DNA of 16,075 nucleotides from a bacterium (lineage in GTDB: Bacteria; UBA10199; DSSB01): assembly GCA_030426445.1 (NCBI GenBank), contig JAUHYS010000016.1, positions 1 through 16,075 of the forward strand, in the 5' to 3' direction. A model generated the notes under the pieces. It did not search any database. It was not told where the DNA came from and saw only the letters and a list, made by a program, of their open reading frames with translations. Below are positions 14,667 to 16,075 of the stretch, one piece after another. Made by a program: the position numbers and the translations under genes. Each line of letters begins with the position of its first letter. Position 1 is the first letter of the stretch.

Positions 14667-15308
14667 CTACAGAGTAAAGAAGCTATTCATAGTTTTATAA
14701 AAGGAAAAAGCCAATAAGATGCTGATGAATAAAAAAGAAACTAAAAAGAGTTTTTGACAATTCTTTTTCTCCAATAAAGAAGTCTGATCTAAAAAATATT
14801 TCTTAGTAGAGGGTAAAAGAAAGAAGATAAGTTTTATGACTTCTAACCCAATAACTAAAATAGAAATAGAGACCATTAAATAAGATATTTCTGGCAAACC
14901 GTTGTTCTCATTGCTTTGTAAAATATTTATAGGGCCTTGCTGAAAAAAAACTATCAAGTATTGAAAAACAAACGCACTTGGATGCACCAAAACAATAGAA
15001 AGTAGTATTTGGGGGAAAGTCAAATACCATGCCCATGGAGATTTTCTTAGGTAGCCATAAGCACAGAAAAAAAATAAAGAATTAAGAATTAAGAAATTCA
15101 AGTGCAAACTTAAAGCCTGTGCACCCACATTAAATAGACCCAGCTTCCAATAAGACGCAAAAAAACTCCGCAGAGTAGCCAAACCTAATAGGCCAGAAAC
15201 GAGATGGAAAAAGACTAAAATAATTAAAGCATTCCTAATCAATCGATTTCTTGATTGCTTAGCAATAGAGATATGCGGAGAGGAGTTTCTGGATAAAGAG
15301 CTGGTCAC
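14667..15308 (-). CDS. unknown inner-membrane protein with about five transmembrane segments
   Basis: I do not recognise this 213-residue protein. After a Ser/Arg/Lys-rich cytoplasmic lead (1-25), hydrophobic helices lie at about 26-47, 62-90, 94-122, 142-166 and 184-205. A positively charged loop, STKKYF...LLEKKNCQK, precedes the last one, which orients the N-terminus inward by the positive-inside rule for the first helix. No catalytic or transport motif stands out; the helix pairs are Phe/Leu-rich. It starts at GTG 15308, preceded by AGGAAAA at rather long spacing. It lies 23 bases after the stop of the upstream unknown gene, so the two are probably co-transcribed. Confidence 0.6.
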   Translation of the reverse strand: MTSSLSRNSSPHISIAKQSRNRLIRNALIILVFFHLVSGLLGLATLRSFFASYWKLGLFNVGAQALSLHLNFLILNSLFFFCAYGYLRKSPWAWYLTFPQILLSIVLVHPSAFVFQYLIVFFQQGPINILQSNENNGLPEISYLMVSISILVIGLEVIKLIFFLLPSTKKYFLDQTSLLEKKNCQKLFLVSFLFISILLAFSFYKTMNSFFTL

Positions 15309-15331
15309 TTTATATATTTTCCTAGTTAATA

Positions 15332-15940
15332 CTAAATAGATTTAGAAGATTTAGAGTTTTGGGAGAAGTGTTTAATAACATCTTGAACGCCTTCTAGTTT
15401 TAAAGCTTTTTCCATTGGAAGGCAGGCATTTCTCCAGCCATACATAGCGTGACCTGAATAAGGATCTCTACCTATAGGAAGCCAAGATCGAATCTCCCAA
15501 GATTTTGGATTTAAACCATCATGTCCCTTGACAATAACTTGATAACTCCCTTCCATCAATGAACCTGTTGCAACACTACCTGCCGCGCCATAATCAGGCA
15601 TCAGTAAAGCCCATGCTCCGCCCATTTTTTTCACTTTCTTTGTATAAATTGTCTTTTGACTAATATCTTGATAAGAGGGGCTTTTACAATCTTCTGCTTC
15701 ACTGAGATAGACACCTAGGACTGGGTGCTTATTAGGAATAGAAAGAGAGGAGGTTTCTTTTTTACGATTTTCAACTTGAGTTAAAAGGTTTGAACTAAGT
15801 TTATCTGCCGAGAAAGTTGAACTCACTAGAGGCCTTTCATGAGATAAAGCTAATATACCAGATTCTTTTTCAGATGAAGCTAATTCAGCTGGGTCAGTTT
15901 TTACTGAATTTTGAATTAAAGAAATAAAAGACTTAGACAC
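15332..15940 (-). CDS. unknown soluble protein, first gene of a two-gene unit
   Basis: I do not recognise this 202-residue protein. GTG 15940 follows a near-perfect GGGAGG with six bases between. The longer frame reaches 16030, but its first codons overlap a -35/-10 promoter, so I reject that start. No signal peptide is seen. Residues 1-75 are Ser/Lys/Glu-rich and probably flexible. Residues 75-185 look folded, with segments such as HPVLGVYLSEAEDC, GGAWALLMPDYGAAGSVATG, GSYQVIVKGHDG, SWEIRSWLPIGRDPYSG and HAMYGWRNACLP rich in Gly, Trp and Tyr. Two cysteines sit in the folded part. The partner downstream is a membrane protein of unknown role. Confidence 0.6.
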   Translation of the reverse strand: MSKSFISLIQNSVKTDPAELASSEKESGILALSHERPLVSSTFSADKLSSNLLTQVENRKKETSSLSIPNKHPVLGVYLSEAEDCKSPSYQDISQKTIYTKKVKKMGGAWALLMPDYGAAGSVATGSLMEGSYQVIVKGHDGLNPKSWEIRSWLPIGRDPYSGHAMYGWRNACLPMEKALKLEGVQDVIKHFSQNSKSSKSI

Positions 15941-15989
15941 GGAAAACCTCCCATTAATAAAAGTAAGGATTAAATATTTTAACCACCCG

Positions 15990-16002
15990 TGTCTGTCAGA
16001 CA
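15990..16002. promoter_or_regulatory. palindrome TGTCTG-T-CAGACA at the transcription start
   Basis: This is a perfect 6-bp inverted repeat around one base, directly downstream of the -10 element of the next entry, so it covers the expected transcription start. That is a classic repressor position. The cognate protein is unknown. Confidence 0.5.
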
Positions 16003-16030
16003 TATATAGAAACCAAAGGTCCATTGTCAA
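16003..16030 (-). promoter_or_regulatory. promoter of the unknown two-gene unit
   Basis: On the minus strand, a perfect -35 TTGACA (16030-16025) and TATATA (16008-16003) are 16 bases apart. The start site would fall within the palindrome at 15990-16002, leaving a leader of about 55 bases before GTG 15940. Confidence 0.6.
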
Positions 16031-16075
16031 TTTTTTATTTTATACAAAACCCATCGGGCTGTCCAGCTTCGACCT

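Noticed and set aside
15941..16030. Upstream extension of the last minus-strand frame to a start at 16030
   Set aside because: The additional codons coincide with a -35/-10 promoter and a palindrome, and the GTG at 15940 has a near-perfect GGGAGG at ideal spacing.

Overview
The window is AT-rich bacterial DNA with tightly packed genes, frequent ATGA/GTGA overlaps and ordinary Shine-Dalgarno signals. The proteins suggest a proteobacterium in the broad sense. The iron-sulfur operon has the order Rrf2 regulator-sufB-C-D-S-U-DUF59, an arrangement known from gammaproteobacteria. The YiiX-like protein is close to the enterobacterial form as I remember it. A Bdellovibrionota-type host would fit the protein families about as well, and I cannot choose between the two from sequence alone.

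Layout. Positions 2-1578 (+) carry a hotdog thioesterase, probably starting outside the window, and a haloalkane dehalogenase with a complete catalytic set. Positions 1575-2263 (-) hold a PIN-domain toxin with a ribbon-helix-helix-type antitoxin; a promoter with two copies of an 8-bp palindrome lies upstream. Positions 2371-8798 (-) are a complete SUF operon: Rrf2 regulator, SufB, SufC, SufD, SufS, SufU and a DUF59/SufT protein. SufBCD is the scaffold complex, SufS releases sulfur from cysteine, SufU is the likely sulfur acceptor, and the DUF59 protein is a maturation factor. The regulator has three clustered cysteines and a GACT-N5-AGTC site just upstream, consistent with cluster-sensing autoregulation.

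Positions 8799-13993 are looser. They contain an AT-rich spacer, an unknown gene whose reading frame is broken at a run of 7-base repeats, a strong terminator, a retropepsin-like protease, an NlpC/P60-like cysteine peptidase (-), a repeat-rich divergent spacer with a possible decayed small ORF, a class I methyltransferase and a YiiX-type peptidase. Positions 14003-14554 (-) are a HigBA-like toxin-antitoxin pair whose toxin frame is broken in an A9 run. Positions 14667-15940 (-) are an unrecognised two-gene unit behind a good promoter that has a palindrome at its start site.

The points most worth a second look are the two switchable-looking reading frames (heptamer array at 9447-9480; A9 tract at 14483-14491), the IscR-like operator of the suf operon, and the palindromic operators in front of the PIN toxin pair and the unknown unit at the right end. 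I found no tRNA, rRNA, CRISPR array or transposase. I did not find a clearly new multi-gene system; the least explained material is the 9371-9896 gene, the 12181-12406 repeats and the 14667-15940 pair.
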